Counted from the first letter of the stretch, positions 8,210-17,513 are shown. The stretch is DNA of 53,338 nt from Brooklawnia sp937867175 (GCA_036821905.1 DAISIR010000017.1:1-53338), one strand, 5' to 3'. Notes: generated by a model not told the origin, from the sequence alone. Numbers and translations are program-made.

Positions 8210-9526
8210 GTGACCGAAGAGGCTGGCGGATCGTTCTGGCTCCGATGGAAGTCGTACTTCATCGCCCAGTTCGGCAAGGGCTGGACGCGAGTGCGTGGCG
8301 CGGTCATCCCGAACACTCAGACCGCCGTCTTCGCGACCATCTCATGGGTGCTGTGCCGCACACTGCTGGACGATCCGAACCCGATCTTCGCGCCGATCGT
8401 GACCTTTCTGTGCATGGGTTTCTCGCGGAACCGGGAGCCCCGCAAGGTGATCGAGATCGGCCTGGGTGCCAGCACCGGCGTCCTGATCGGTGGACTGGTC
8501 GGTCACCATCTGGGTTTCGGCGCCTGGCAGCTGTTCGCAATGCTGCTCGTCACCCCGCTGATCGGAAGATTCATTGATCGAAGCGACTTGGTCACCTTCC
8601 AGACGGCCATCAACTCGATCGTGGTCGCCGCCATGATGGTCATCAGCGGCGCGGCCGGCAGCGGCCCACTGGACCGCTGGCTCAACGCCTTGATCGGCGC
8701 CGCGGTGGCACTTGTCGGCACCGCGATCCTGCCGACCAACATCGTGACCCGGCCGCGCCGCTACGTCGCCTACACCCTCGGTGAGGCGTCCCGCATTCTG
8801 CGCCTGCTCGGCAAGCGCGTCGCCGACGGTGACGCGGACGCCATCGGAGCGCTACGAGGCCGGCTGATCTCGATGCGAGAGTCCTTGAACGACGCCATCC
8901 GGGCGCTGGGGTCTGCTCAGGAGACCGCGGCGATCAGCCCCGTCGCGATCGGTTCCCGCGCCGAACTGGCCGAACTGGACCGTATGGTGGAACTGGCTGA
9001 ACGAATGCATGTCACCTTGTCGATGATGCAACGGCAGGCCCGGGGGATGGTCTGGGAGGTCGGGCCGATGCCGGAGATCGCCGCCTTGATGTGGCAAACC
9101 GCCGACCGGCTGGAAGAGGTCGGCGTGGGCGTCGGCAGCTGGCAGCGTCCGACGCAGGCCCGGGACGCGACCATCGAGCTGGCGGCGGCCCTCGGCCCAG
9201 CTGAGGTGATCAGCGATCCGGGGAACTGGCGCGAAGCCACGCTGATGTCACTGCTGCGCGCGATCGTGGTCGATCTGCTCGGCCTGACCGGGCTCTCGCA
9301 AGCGCAGGCCCGCTCCGCGCTCGCCGACACCGGCAACTACGACCCGGAAGCCGAAGAGGACGCGGCCACCGGGGTGGACCTCGCGTCCAGTGTCTGGGGG
9401 ACGAGCGCGATGCCGGCCGTCGGCTTGCTTGCCGACGCGGAGGAACCCACGACCGAATCGACTGACTCCAAGGCCGCCGGACAGACCCCGGCGACCAGGG
9501 AGACGCCGCCCGACACGTCGAGCTGA
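8210..9526 (+). CDS. FUSC-family membrane protein
   Basis: A 438-aa protein with an N-terminal bundle of about five or six transmembrane helices (residues 25-180, including the FUSC-like motif PNPIFAPIVTFL and the loop NREPRKVIEIGLGASTGVLIGG), followed by a cytoplasmic helical domain and a disordered Glu/Thr/Pro-rich tail. FUSC proteins include aromatic-acid exporters (AaeB-like), but the substrate here cannot be read from sequence. GTG 8210 (VTEEAGGSFWLRWK) is chosen; upstream in-frame codons to 8111 translate to implausible sequence overlapping the divergent gene. Confidence 0.8.
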   Translation: MTEEAGGSFWLRWKSYFIAQFGKGWTRVRGAVIPNTQTAVFATISWVLCRTLLDDPNPIFAPIVTFLCMGFSRNREPRKVIEIGLGASTGVLIGGLVGHHLGFGAWQLFAMLLVTPLIGRFIDRSDLVTFQTAINSIVVAAMMVISGAAGSGPLDRWLNALIGAAVALVGTAILPTNIVTRPRRYVAYTLGEASRILRLLGKRVADGDADAIGALRGRLISMRESLNDAIRALGSAQETAAISPVAIGSRAELAELDRMVELAERMHVTLSMMQRQARGMVWEVGPMPEIAALMWQTADRLEEVGVGVGSWQRPTQARDATIELAAALGPAEVISDPGNWREATLMSLLRAIVVDLLGLTGLSQAQARSALADTGNYDPEAEEDAATGVDLASSVWGTSAMPAVGLLADAEEPTTESTDSKAAGQTPATRETPPDTSS

Positions 9527-9548
9527 GCGCGTCCCGGCGCGCTGGTCG

Positions 9549-10076
9549 TCAGGGGGCTACGGGTGCTGCCGGAGCTTGGGCGGGGGTGGAGCCCGGCAGG
9601 CAGACCGTGCCACCCGGCACGCCGATCTCGGTCGGGGCTGCATCGTTGAAGCCGCCGAAGGAGTCTCCGACCAGGACGTCGACTGTGCCGTCGGTGCGGC
9701 CATCGGCCCGCACCTCGGCGCCGGGGAAGAAGCCGAGCACCAGTTGCACGGCCGGTTCGTCGGCAGTCGCGCCTACCACGACGGTGTTGCCCACCGGCTC
9801 ATCGGTGTTGGCAGCCGGCTTGGTGGTGAAGCCCTTGTTCCTCAGTTGCTCGGTGACCTGACCCGCAAGGCCTGCGACACTCCCGGCGTTCATCACCTGG
9901 ACGGTGACCTGGGTGGAGGTGAGCACAGAAGCCGATTGCGTGACGCAGGGCGCGGCCGGGACGACCTGCGCCGGGCGGCTCAGTTGCTGCCAGCCCCACC
10001 ACAGACCCCAGCCGAGCAGGCCAAGAAGCATGAGCAGGGTGATTGGGGTTGCCCACCTGCGCAACGAACTCCTCAC
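9549..10076 (-). CDS. LytR C-terminal-domain membrane protein
   Basis: A 175-aa protein with a short cytoplasmic N-terminus, one transmembrane segment (residues 11-30) and an extracytoplasmic LytR_C domain (VTVQVMNAGSVAGLAGQV, LRNKGF, then VVVGATADEPA). It lacks the LytR-CpsA-Psr catalytic domain, so it is a stand-alone accessory rather than a wall-polymer ligase. GTG start with GGAG upstream. It is followed at 10141-10434 upstream on the same strand by a VapB-like gene, a pairing recurrent in Actinobacteria. Confidence 0.82.
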   Translation of the reverse strand: MRSSLRRWATPITLLMLLGLLGWGLWWGWQQLSRPAQVVPAAPCVTQSASVLTSTQVTVQVMNAGSVAGLAGQVTEQLRNKGFTTKPAANTDEPVGNTVVVGATADEPAVQLVLGFFPGAEVRADGRTDGTVDVLVGDSFGGFNDAAPTEIGVPGGTVCLPGSTPAQAPAAPVAP

Positions 10077-10140
10077 GCTTCGCTCCCGATCCCTTCTCGG
10101 TCTGGCCTGTTACGTGGCGAAAGCCTACTTCACCACTTGG

Positions 10141-10434
10141 TCAGTGCAGCTCCAGGACGCGAGCATGAACGGTCCGGCGCTGCTGAAGTGCCGATCGCAG
10201 TGCCCGATGCAGCCCGTCTTCGAGATAGAGCTCGCCGCGCCAGGACACCACGTGGGCGAACAGGTCACCGTAGAAGGTGGAGTCCTCGTCCAATAGGGTG
10301 TCCAGTTCGAGGGTCCGTTTGGTGGTGACCAGCTGGTCCAGCCGAACCTGCTGCGGCGGAATCGCCGCCCAGTCCCGATGGGAGTAGCCATGATCGGGGT
10401 AGGGCCGTCCGTCGCCGACTCGTTTGAAGATCAC
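10141..10434 (-). CDS. VapB-like antitoxin-family protein without toxin
   Basis: A 97-aa protein beginning with (GTG) MIFKRVGDGRPYPDHG and containing RLDQLVTTKRTLELDTLL, STFYGDLFAHVVSWRGELYLEDGLHRAL. This is the conserved actinobacterial protein often labelled 'VapB family antitoxin'. No PIN-domain toxin is adjacent, so a toxin-antitoxin role is doubtful. It lies just upstream of the LytR_C gene and is divergent from the HerA-like gene. Confidence 0.75.
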   Translation of the reverse strand: MIFKRVGDGRPYPDHGYSHRDWAAIPPQQVRLDQLVTTKRTLELDTLLDEDSTFYGDLFAHVVSWRGELYLEDGLHRALRSALQQRRTVHARVLELH

Positions 10435-10483
10435 CCGACCATCCTAGGCGTGCCCAGAAGTCGCCTCGTGGCATGCTGGTCCC

Positions 10484-12076
10484 ATGTCCGCTGACTTCGC
10501 TGAACCGGCGTCTGACGAAGCTGTCGACGCAATCCGTCTCGGGTACACCTTCGCAGAACCGGCAGTCGAACTCGGCGTGCTCAGCGTCGACGATGTCCCG
10601 ATTCCGGATGCTCGAATCCGCATCCCCCTCGCCATGCTGAACCGGCATGGCCTGGTCTGCGGAGCCACCGGCACAGGCAAGACGATCACCCTGCAGGTCC
10701 TGGCCGAGCAGATCGCCCGGGCCGGTGTTCCGGTCTTCGCGGCCGACATCAAGGGCGACCTGTCCGGCTTGGCGACGCCCGGCACGCCCAGCGAGAAGCT
10801 GCTGGGGCGGACGCGCAAGAACGGCCAGCAATGGTCGCCCAGCGCCCCCACCGTCGAGTTCTACGCCTTGGGCGGCCAAGGCCGCGGCATCCCGCTGCGG
10901 GCCACCATCTCGAGCTTCGGGCCGATCCTGCTGAGCAAGGTGCTCGGTCTGAACGAGACCCAGGAGTCGTCCCTCGGGCTGGTCTTCCACTTCGCCGACC
11001 AGGCCGGGCTGCCGTTGCTCGACTTCGCTGACCTGGTCGCGGTGCTGAAATACCTCGACTCGGACGAGGGCAAGCCGACGTTGAAGCAGGTCGGCGGGCT
11101 CAGCTCACAGACCGTCGGCGTGATTCTGCGCAAGATCGTCAACCTCGACCAGCAAGGCGCCGGGGTCTTCTTCGGCGAACCCGAGTTCGACACCCGAGAC
11201 CTGTTGCGCACCACCCCGGACGGGCAGGGGGTGGTCAGCATGCTGGAACTGCCCAATGTGCAGGATCGGCCGGCGCTGTTCTCCACCTTCTTGATGTGGC
11301 TACTGGCCGACCTTTATCACGACCTGCCCGAGGTGGGCGACACCGATCGTCCGAAGCTGGTCTTCTTCTTCGACGAGGCGCACCTGCTGTTCAACGACGC
11401 CTCCAAGGCCTTCATCGACCAGATCACCCAGACCGTGCGGCTGATCAGGTCGAAAGGGGTCGGCATCTTCTTCGTCACCCAAACCCCCAAGGACGTGCCG
11501 GCCGACGTGCTCGCCCAGCTCGGCAGCCGCATCCAGCACCAGTTGCGGGCGCACACACCCGACGATGCGAAGGCGCTCAAGGCCACGGTGAGCACGTTCC
11601 CCAAGTCGAACTACGACCTCGGCGAGTTGTTGACTCGGCTGGGGATCGGGCAAGCCGTGGTGACGGTGATGGACCCCGACGGCGCGCCCACCCCAGTGGC
11701 CTGGACGCGGGTCTTCGCCCCCGAATCACGGATGGGTCCCAGCGACCCGGCGCGGATGGACCAACTCATCAGTGCCAGCCCGCTGCTCGGCAGGTACGGC
11801 CAGCAGATCAACCGCGACTCGGCGCAGGAGATGCTGGCGCGCCGGCTCGCCGAAGGGGCAGCCGCCGCCCAGGCGGAGGCGGAGCGGGTCCAAGCGCAGC
11901 GGTCGGGCCAAGGGCAGCAGACGACATGGTCACCCCCAGCACAGCCCAAGTCGTCCGCCCGGCAGGAGAAGTCGCTGCTCAGCGAGGTGGCCAACTCGAG
12001 CGTGGTCAAGCAGTTCGCACGCTCTGCCGGACGCGAGATCGCTCGCTCGCTGTTCGGCACCGGACGCCGGCGCTGA
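10484..12076 (+). CDS. HerA-like (DUF853) P-loop ATPase
   Basis: A 530-aa protein of the helicase HerA-like/DUF853 family (E. coli YjgR type). Walker A is GATGTGKT (60-67), the DIKGDLSGL motif follows, and Walker B FFFDEAHLLF sits near residue 300, with sensor-like FVTQTP after it. The C-terminal 100 residues are Gln/Ala-rich and probably flexible, ending in a basic tail. The family's substrate is unknown; homology to HerA suggests a hexameric nucleic-acid motor. Its stop overlaps the next start (TGATG). Confidence 0.87.
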   Translation: MSADFAEPASDEAVDAIRLGYTFAEPAVELGVLSVDDVPIPDARIRIPLAMLNRHGLVCGATGTGKTITLQVLAEQIARAGVPVFAADIKGDLSGLATPGTPSEKLLGRTRKNGQQWSPSAPTVEFYALGGQGRGIPLRATISSFGPILLSKVLGLNETQESSLGLVFHFADQAGLPLLDFADLVAVLKYLDSDEGKPTLKQVGGLSSQTVGVILRKIVNLDQQGAGVFFGEPEFDTRDLLRTTPDGQGVVSMLELPNVQDRPALFSTFLMWLLADLYHDLPEVGDTDRPKLVFFFDEAHLLFNDASKAFIDQITQTVRLIRSKGVGIFFVTQTPKDVPADVLAQLGSRIQHQLRAHTPDDAKALKATVSTFPKSNYDLGELLTRLGIGQAVVTVMDPDGAPTPVAWTRVFAPESRMGPSDPARMDQLISASPLLGRYGQQINRDSAQEMLARRLAEGAAAAQAEAERVQAQRSGQGQQTTWSPPAQPKSSARQEKSLLSEVANSSVVKQFARSAGREIARSLFGTGRRR

Positions 12077-12534
12077 TGGGGCGATTGACCAGGCGTGACC
12101 GATGGCCGCTGCTCGCCATGCAGTCTGGCGCGGTGGCCGCTGCGATCGGCATGATCGGCGGGCAGCTCGCGCAGGCAGCGACGGTCGGCCAGGTCGTCTT
12201 CACGACTGTCTTCGCGGTCCTGTTCGTGGCGGCGATCTGGTTGCTGGCCAAGGGAAACGCCCAACGCCTGAGGCAGGCCGGCAGCGCTCGGGTGCCCGAG
12301 AAGGAACCGTTGAAGCTGGTGCTGGTCGGGGTGGCGATCACGGCCATCGTGATGTGGTTGACCGCCGCCTACGGCATCTTCATCGCGCTCATGACCACCC
12401 GTGCCGCCAACGATTGGCATGCCCTCGGCTACGTCGGAGCCGCGCTTTGCGCGTCCGGGGCGACGGCGATGCTGCGGCAGGCCAGGGATGAATGGGCTGA
12501 CGTCCACCTCAAGGCCTGGCCCGCCGAAGAATGA
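12076..12534 (+). CDS. Small four-helix membrane protein
   Basis: A 152-aa protein starting at the ATG that overlaps the stop of the HerA-like gene, hence translationally coupled. There are four hydrophobic segments (about residues 12-32, 38-55, 76-98 and 110-128) and a soluble amphipathic C-terminus. I do not recognise the family. The coupling suggests it works with, or depends on translation of, the DUF853 ATPase. Confidence 0.7.
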   Translation: MGRLTRRDRWPLLAMQSGAVAAAIGMIGGQLAQAATVGQVVFTTVFAVLFVAAIWLLAKGNAQRLRQAGSARVPEKEPLKLVLVGVAITAIVMWLTAAYGIFIALMTTRAANDWHALGYVGAALCASGATAMLRQARDEWADVHLKAWPAEE

Positions 12535-12564
12535 ACTCTTCGCCGCTACCCGAAACCTGACAGG

Positions 12565-13905
12565 TCAGACCAGGCCCTGGGCGATCACCGCGTCCGCCAC
12601 CTTGATGAAACCGGCGATGTTCGCGCCCATCACGTAGTCGCCCGCATGACCGTATTCGGCAGCGGTTTCGGAGCAGGTGTCGTGGATGTTCGCCATGATG
12701 TCGGCCAGTTTGTCCTCGGTGTACTCGAAGCTCCACGAGTCGCGCGACGCGTTCTGCTGCATCTCCAACCCGGACGTGGCCACCCCGCCGGCGTTGGACG
12801 CCTTGCCCGGGGCGTAGAGGATGCCCGCCTTGGCGAACGCGGCGATCGCGTCCGGGGTGCAGGGCATGTTTGCGCCCTCGGCGACCGCCTTCACCCCGTT
12901 CTTCAGCAGGGTGACCGCATCATCGACGCTCAACTCGTTCTGCGTCGCGCACGGCAGCGCGACGTCGACCGGGACGTCCCAGACCGAGCCACCCGGCACG
13001 AAGGTGGCGCTCGGACCCCGCCGCAACGCGTAGTCGCTGACCCGGCCGCGCTCGATCTCCTTGACCTGCTTGAGCAGGTCAAGGTCGATGCCTGCCTTGT
13101 CGACCACGTAGCCAGCCGAATCGGAGCAGGTGATGACCTCGCCACCCAACTCCTGGGCTTTCTCGGTGGCGTAGATGGCCACATTGCCCGACCCTGAGAT
13201 GCCGATCCGGCGTCCGACGAAGTCGAGCCCGCGGGTCTGGAGCATCCGCTGGGTGAACATCACCAGGCCATAGCCGGTGGCCTCGGTGCGCACCAATGAA
13301 CCACCCCACGTCAGGCCCTTGCCGGTCAGCACACCGGCGTCGTAGCGGTTGGTGATGCGTCGGTACTGACCGAACATGTAGCCGATCTCGCGTCCGCCGA
13401 CACCGATATCACCGGCCGGGACATCGGTGTGCGGGCCGATGTGGCGGGCCAGTTCGGTCATGAACGACTGGCAGAAGCGCATGATCTCGTTGTCGGAACG
13501 GCCGTGCGGGTCGAAATCGGAGCCGCCCTTGCCGCCGCCGATCGGCAGCCCGGTGAGCGAGTTCTTGAAGATCTGCTCAAAGCCCAGGAATTTGATGATG
13601 CCCAGGTAGACCGACCGGTGGAAGCGCAAGCCACCCTTGTAGGGGCCGAGGGCCGAGTTGAACTCGACCCGGAAGCCACGGTTGATCTGCACCTTGCCTT
13701 GGTCGTCCTGCCACGGCACTCGGAAAATGATCTGCCTTTCCGGTTCGCAGAGGCGTTCAAGCACCGCTGCCTCGGTGTATTGCGGGTTACGCGCCATGAC
13801 CGGCCCGAGGGTGTCGAAAACCTCGCGGACGGCTTGGTGGAACTCTGCCTCGCCTGGATTACGGGCGATGATCTGGTCGTAGACCATGGTCAGATTGGCT
13901 TCCAC
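12565..13905 (-). CDS. gdhA: NADP-type glutamate dehydrogenase
   Basis: A 446-aa hexameric class glutamate dehydrogenase interconverting 2-oxoglutarate plus ammonium and glutamate. The substrate-site segments PYKGGLRFH, GGGKGGSDFDP (catalytic lysine region) and DVPAGDIGVGGREIGYM are intact, as is the Rossmann motif GSGNVAIYA. Length and the Phe-Gln-rich N-terminus match the NADP-specific biosynthetic form. GTG 13905 has AGGA 8 nt upstream. It is monocistronic: convergent with the upstream cluster and followed by a minus-strand kinase gene 100 bp away. Confidence 0.95.
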   Translation of the reverse strand: MEANLTMVYDQIIARNPGEAEFHQAVREVFDTLGPVMARNPQYTEAAVLERLCEPERQIIFRVPWQDDQGKVQINRGFRVEFNSALGPYKGGLRFHRSVYLGIIKFLGFEQIFKNSLTGLPIGGGKGGSDFDPHGRSDNEIMRFCQSFMTELARHIGPHTDVPAGDIGVGGREIGYMFGQYRRITNRYDAGVLTGKGLTWGGSLVRTEATGYGLVMFTQRMLQTRGLDFVGRRIGISGSGNVAIYATEKAQELGGEVITCSDSAGYVVDKAGIDLDLLKQVKEIERGRVSDYALRRGPSATFVPGGSVWDVPVDVALPCATQNELSVDDAVTLLKNGVKAVAEGANMPCTPDAIAAFAKAGILYAPGKASNAGGVATSGLEMQQNASRDSWSFEYTEDKLADIMANIHDTCSETAAEYGHAGDYVMGANIAGFIKVADAVIAQGLV

Positions 13906-14005
13906 GGGTGTCCTTTCGTATGTGCGGTGCCAGTCTCATCCTCCCGGCGCCCTTGCTGCAACACGTTCCGGGGGCTGGACGAGTACCTGCGCCGGGGTGC
14001 TGGCC

Positions 14006-15502
14006 TCAGCGCGCCGGGCTGCCGCCCACCGGGCGCTCCGTCGTGGCAGGTGGTGCAGTGGTGGGTACCTCGGCGGTGGTCGGGGCTGCGGTCGTCGGTG
14101 CCTGGGTGGCCTGGGTTTGGGTGGTGGCCGGTGGCACCGTGGTGGACTGGATCGGAACAGAAGTCGTTGGAGCCGTGGAAGCCGTGGGAACCGTGGGAGC
14201 CACGGTGGTCGGCCGTCCGGTTGTCTGCGTCGTCCGGGTGGTGGTCGGGGACGCAGCAGTCTGGGGGGCGGTGGTGAACATGGTCACGGTGGGCACAGAC
14301 TGGGAGTCGGAGCCACGCGCCGTCCACGTGTAGACGAGGGCGGCCACCAAGCCGAGCACCAGCAACGCGACCAACCAGCGTCCCGCGTTGTGGAAGCCGC
14401 CGCCGGAGGCGGGCTTCAGGGTCTCCTCCTCGGCAGGGGCGGGCGACGGAGACGGCCGGCCCGTTGTGGCGGCCGCGGCGACCGGCACGACCGGCCCGAC
14501 TGCGGCCATACCGTCGGCCAGGGTGGCCGTGGGTGACGCGGCGGCGGCCTGCGGTGGCAGCACCGCGGTGGCAGTCTCTGCCGGCCGCGCCTCGGCCGGC
14601 AGCCCAGCCAGCACGGCCGTTGGGGCCATCCCGGGGTCGTTTGTGATGGCCCGCAACTCGGCTGCCACCTCGCGGGCGCTCGGACGCTGCCCGGCGTCCT
14701 TCAACAGCATCCGCGTGACCAGACTGTTCAGGGCGGGCGGCACGTCCGGGCTGAGCTCGGCCAGCGGGACGGGGGTGTCGTACGCCTGAGCGTGTGCCAC
14801 CGCCACCGAACTGGTCGCCGTGAACGGCGGCCGGCCGAGGAAGGCGTGGTAGGCGACGCAGGCCAGCGAGTAGACGTCGGACGCGGGTCCGGTCTCGAGG
14901 CCGCGGGCCTGCTCGGGGGACATGTAGGCGGCGGTGCCGATGGCCGTGGCCGGGCGCGTCAGCTGCGTGCCCGCCTGGTCGACCAGACGGGCGATGCCGA
15001 AGTCGACCAGCACCGGGCGGCCCAACTCGGGATGGTTGACCAGGTCGGGGATCGTCCCGGCAGCATCCGGTGCGGCGTCCAGGACGATGTTCGCCGGCTT
15101 GACGTCGCGATGGGTGATGCCGGCGTCGTGGGCCGCTTGCAGTCCGTCGGCCACCCGGGCGAGCAGCGGCATACCGATCTCGTAGGCGAGGGGACCGGCG
15201 TCTTGCACGATCTTGTTGAGATTGGGACCGTTGAGGTACTCCATCACCAGCCAGCCGCGCCGGTCGTCCGCGCCGGTATCGAAGACCTGGACGATGGCGT
15301 CATGGCGCACACCGGCGATCGCGATGCCCTCACGACGGAACCGTTCGGCCATCGCCGGGTCGCGCGCCCCCTCGAAGTCGACCATCTTGATCGCCACCTG
15401 ACGTTCCAGCAGGGTGTCGAGACCCCGCCAGACCTGTCCGGTGGCGCCCTTGCCGACAGGCGCGACCAACTCGTAGCGGCCCGCCAGCAGCTCAGCACTC
15501 AT
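14006..15502 (-). CDS. Membrane Ser/Thr protein kinase with mucin-like tail
   Basis: A 498-aa Hanks-type kinase. The Gly-rich loop is VGKGATGQVW, the ATP lysine Lys39, the catalytic loop HRDVKPAN (131-138) and DFG at 167-169; a TAYMSPEQARG activation segment follows. After an Ala/Pro linker comes one transmembrane helix (RWLVALLVLGLVAALVYTW) and about 95 extracellular residues almost wholly Thr, Pro, Ala and Ser, with no PASTA repeat. ATG 15502 is preferred to GTG 15520. It is outside the pknB cluster and may stand in for PknA; the ligand, if any, is unknown. Confidence 0.88.
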   Translation of the reverse strand: MSAELLAGRYELVAPVGKGATGQVWRGLDTLLERQVAIKMVDFEGARDPAMAERFRREGIAIAGVRHDAIVQVFDTGADDRRGWLVMEYLNGPNLNKIVQDAGPLAYEIGMPLLARVADGLQAAHDAGITHRDVKPANIVLDAAPDAAGTIPDLVNHPELGRPVLVDFGIARLVDQAGTQLTRPATAIGTAAYMSPEQARGLETGPASDVYSLACVAYHAFLGRPPFTATSSVAVAHAQAYDTPVPLAELSPDVPPALNSLVTRMLLKDAGQRPSAREVAAELRAITNDPGMAPTAVLAGLPAEARPAETATAVLPPQAAAASPTATLADGMAAVGPVVPVAAAATTGRPSPSPAPAEEETLKPASGGGFHNAGRWLVALLVLGLVAALVYTWTARGSDSQSVPTVTMFTTAPQTAASPTTTRTTQTTGRPTTVAPTVPTASTAPTTSVPIQSTTVPPATTQTQATQAPTTAAPTTAEVPTTAPPATTERPVGGSPAR

Positions 15503-15543
15503 GTCATCATCCTGTCGCACTCCGCTTCCGGGGCAGAAATCGG

Positions 15544-16149
15544 TCAGCCAAGATCGGGGTCACCCGGCCGGCGGTGCCCCGGGACCGCCGACAGCAGTTC
15601 GTTGTTGATGCCACTGCCACGACCGAAGTCGGTCATGGTGGTGGGCAAGTCGGGGGTCGCGAAGACCGAAACCACGACCCAGCCCGGGTGGTCCTCGGAA
15701 TCCCGAACGTCGATCAGGTGCACACCCTTGCGGTACAGGAAGCTACCCGGGCGGTCGGCCATCGCGGTGGTCTTGGTGAGGCGCCGGAAGCCCATCTGGT
15801 GCCGGACGATCACCTTGCCCATCGAGTTCCAGATCTCATTCGACTGCGAGCCGGAATAGACCCGCCCTTGCGACCAGGGGCCGGTGGTGACCAACATGTC
15901 GGAGCGCTCACGGTCCATCCGCCAAGCCATCGCCACCACCACGCCGGTGATGGCAACCAGGCCGACGCTCACCACCCAGCCGGACCGGGTGTTGACCGAG
16001 AATGCGACCCAAACAAGCAGTACCGCTGCGCCGAGCAGCAGAACGCCCAGCAGAATGCGGTAGATGAGCCGGAACCGTTGGTGGTGATTGCGCTCGGAGG
16101 CAAAGATCTCGCTGTCCATCGGAGCCAAGACTACAAGGGAAGGCCCCAT
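15544..16149 (-). CDS. Hypothetical membrane protein upstream of the kinase
   Basis: A 201-aa protein with two transmembrane helices (about residues 31-50 and 60-75) followed by a soluble domain containing the run YSGSQSNEIWNSMGK and GFRRLTKT. It sits 41 bp upstream of the kinase on the same strand and may be its co-transcribed partner or target. The start may instead be ATG 16119 (MDSEIFASER), which would remove ten residues. I do not recognise the family. Confidence 0.65.
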   Translation of the reverse strand: MGPSLVVLAPMDSEIFASERNHHQRFRLIYRILLGVLLLGAAVLLVWVAFSVNTRSGWVVSVGLVAITGVVVAMAWRMDRERSDMLVTTGPWSQGRVYSGSQSNEIWNSMGKVIVRHQMGFRRLTKTTAMADRPGSFLYRKGVHLIDVRDSEDHPGWVVVSVFATPDLPTTMTDFGRGSGINNELLSAVPGHRRPGDPDLG

Positions 16150-16254
16150 GCCCGGTCACCAGGCCCGCCCACTGGCGGCGGAGGGCGTCCACCGCAACCC
16201 TGTGTTCCGTGCCGCCCGGCGCGATCGCTGAGACCGCCCGGCTCAGGGCACTGT

Positions 16255-16767
16255 TCAAACCGACGAATAGCGGCCGCGAAAGTGCAGCAGCGGGGGCGGC
16301 TCGTCGTCCGCGATCTCGGTCAAAGCCAGCCGGCAGGTGACCAGCAGCGACCAGCCAACGGCCAACCGCGACTCCAATTCGACGCCCGCCCAGGTGGTGG
16401 CCTCGGCCGGACGCGGACCCCATGGCGTGTCCACCCAGTCTCCGATCCGGAACGCCCCGCCAGGCGCCGGCTCGCCGCCGAAACCCTCCGCCAACCGAAG
16501 CTGCCCTGAGGTCAGCAGCGTCACCACCGCGCGTCCGGTGCTGGCCAACTCGTCGGTCAGCTCAGCGTCCGGGTCGAGCGCGGCCACCAGTCGCCACGGG
16601 TCGCCACCGACTGCGAGCAACGAGGTGACGGTCAGCCCGGCTCGGCCAGCACCGGCCCCCGCCGTCCACAGGCTGACGCGTCCGCCCAGCCGGCCGCGGA
16701 AGCGGCGCCCGGGCTCACGGGTGGGGTCGGCGAACGGGTGGCTCGAATGGATGGTCACAGCCACCAT
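16255..16767 (-). CDS. Flavin-reductase-domain protein
   Basis: A 170-aa protein starting MVAVTIHSSHPF and containing FRGRLGGRVSLWTAGAGAGRAGLTVTSLLAVGGDPWRLV, the FMN-binding split-barrel pattern of flavin reductase-like proteins. This subgroup in Actinobacteria is uncharacterised; an NAD(P)H:flavin reductase or FMN-binding role is likely. The start at 16767 is only 13 bp from the divergent TorD-like start, so both promoters must overlap the coding regions or be leaderless. GTG 16758 is an alternative start. Confidence 0.75.
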   Translation of the reverse strand: MVAVTIHSSHPFADPTREPGRRFRGRLGGRVSLWTAGAGAGRAGLTVTSLLAVGGDPWRLVAALDPDAELTDELASTGRAVVTLLTSGQLRLAEGFGGEPAPGGAFRIGDWVDTPWGPRPAEATTWAGVELESRLAVGWSLLVTCRLALTEIADDEPPPLLHFRGRYSSV

Positions 16768-16780
16768 CTAGCATGACCGC

Positions 16781-17428
16781 ATGACCTCTGCGCAAGATTG
16801 GGACGCCTGGGCGGCGACCTGGACCGTGCTCGGCCGGCTGTTTGCTGGATCCCCCGACCGGGAGAGCCTCGACCGGATGCGATCTGCGGAGTTGCTCGCC
16901 GACTGGCCACTGCCCGATGGCGTGCGGACTGCCGAGGCCCTGGCGCTGCTGGGCGGGTCGGCAGCGCGCGGCGAGACGGTTGATGATGTCCACGACGACC
17001 ACTTCCTGCTCGTTCGGGGGCCGGGCAAGGTCAAGGCGGTGCCGTGGGAGTCGGTCTACCTGTCGCGCGAGGGCCTGGTCTTCGAGACCCAGACGCTTCA
17101 GGTGCGCGACTTCTACCGCCGCTTCGGGCTGCAAGCACCGAACCTGAACCGTGAACCCGACGACCACATCAGCCTCGAGCTCGAGTTCTGCGGCACGCTG
17201 CTGATGCGTGCCCTGGACGCGCTCGATGCCGAGGACGCCGAGGGGGCCCGTACCTACGAGGAAGCACACGCCGAGTTCTGCCGTGAGCATCTCTTCCGGT
17301 GGGCGCCGGAGTTTTTCCAACGCGTGGAACAGGGCGCTGACACCGACTTTTACCGCGGCATCGGCATCCTCGGGCAGGACGCCTGCGCCCAGGTGGCGGC
17401 TGCCTTGGTCGACGCCGCTGCGGGGTAG
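16781..17428 (+). CDS. TorD/DmsD-family molecular chaperone (orphan)
   Basis: A 215-aa all-helical protein of the redox-enzyme maturation chaperone family. The core is PWESVYLSREGLVFETQTLQVRDFY, LNREPDDHISLELEFCGTLL, and a final EFCREHLFRWAPEFFQRV, matching the TorD pattern of EPxDHI and E-x2-H-x3-W-x-P. Such proteins bind Tat signal peptides and assist molybdopterin enzyme assembly. No DMSO-reductase-type enzyme, Tat signal or moco gene occurs in this window, so its client lies elsewhere, possibly beyond the scaffold gap's contig join. Confidence 0.85.
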   Translation: MTSAQDWDAWAATWTVLGRLFAGSPDRESLDRMRSAELLADWPLPDGVRTAEALALLGGSAARGETVDDVHDDHFLLVRGPGKVKAVPWESVYLSREGLVFETQTLQVRDFYRRFGLQAPNLNREPDDHISLELEFCGTLLMRALDALDAEDAEGARTYEEAHAEFCREHLFRWAPEFFQRVEQGADTDFYRGIGILGQDACAQVAAALVDAAAG

Positions 17429-17429
17429 C

Positions 17430-17491
17430 CGCTGCTGGGTGGCTGCTGCCGGGTGGCTGCGCCGGGTGGCTGCGCCGGGTGGCTGCCGGGT
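17430..17491. repeat. Short tandem repeat GCTGCGCCGGGTG
   Basis: Five adjacent 11-14 bp units built on GGGTGGCTGC, immediately after the TorD stop. The variation in length suggests slippage. Confidence 0.75.
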
Positions 17492-17513
17492 GTCGGTTGG
17501 CGGGTTCATTGCC

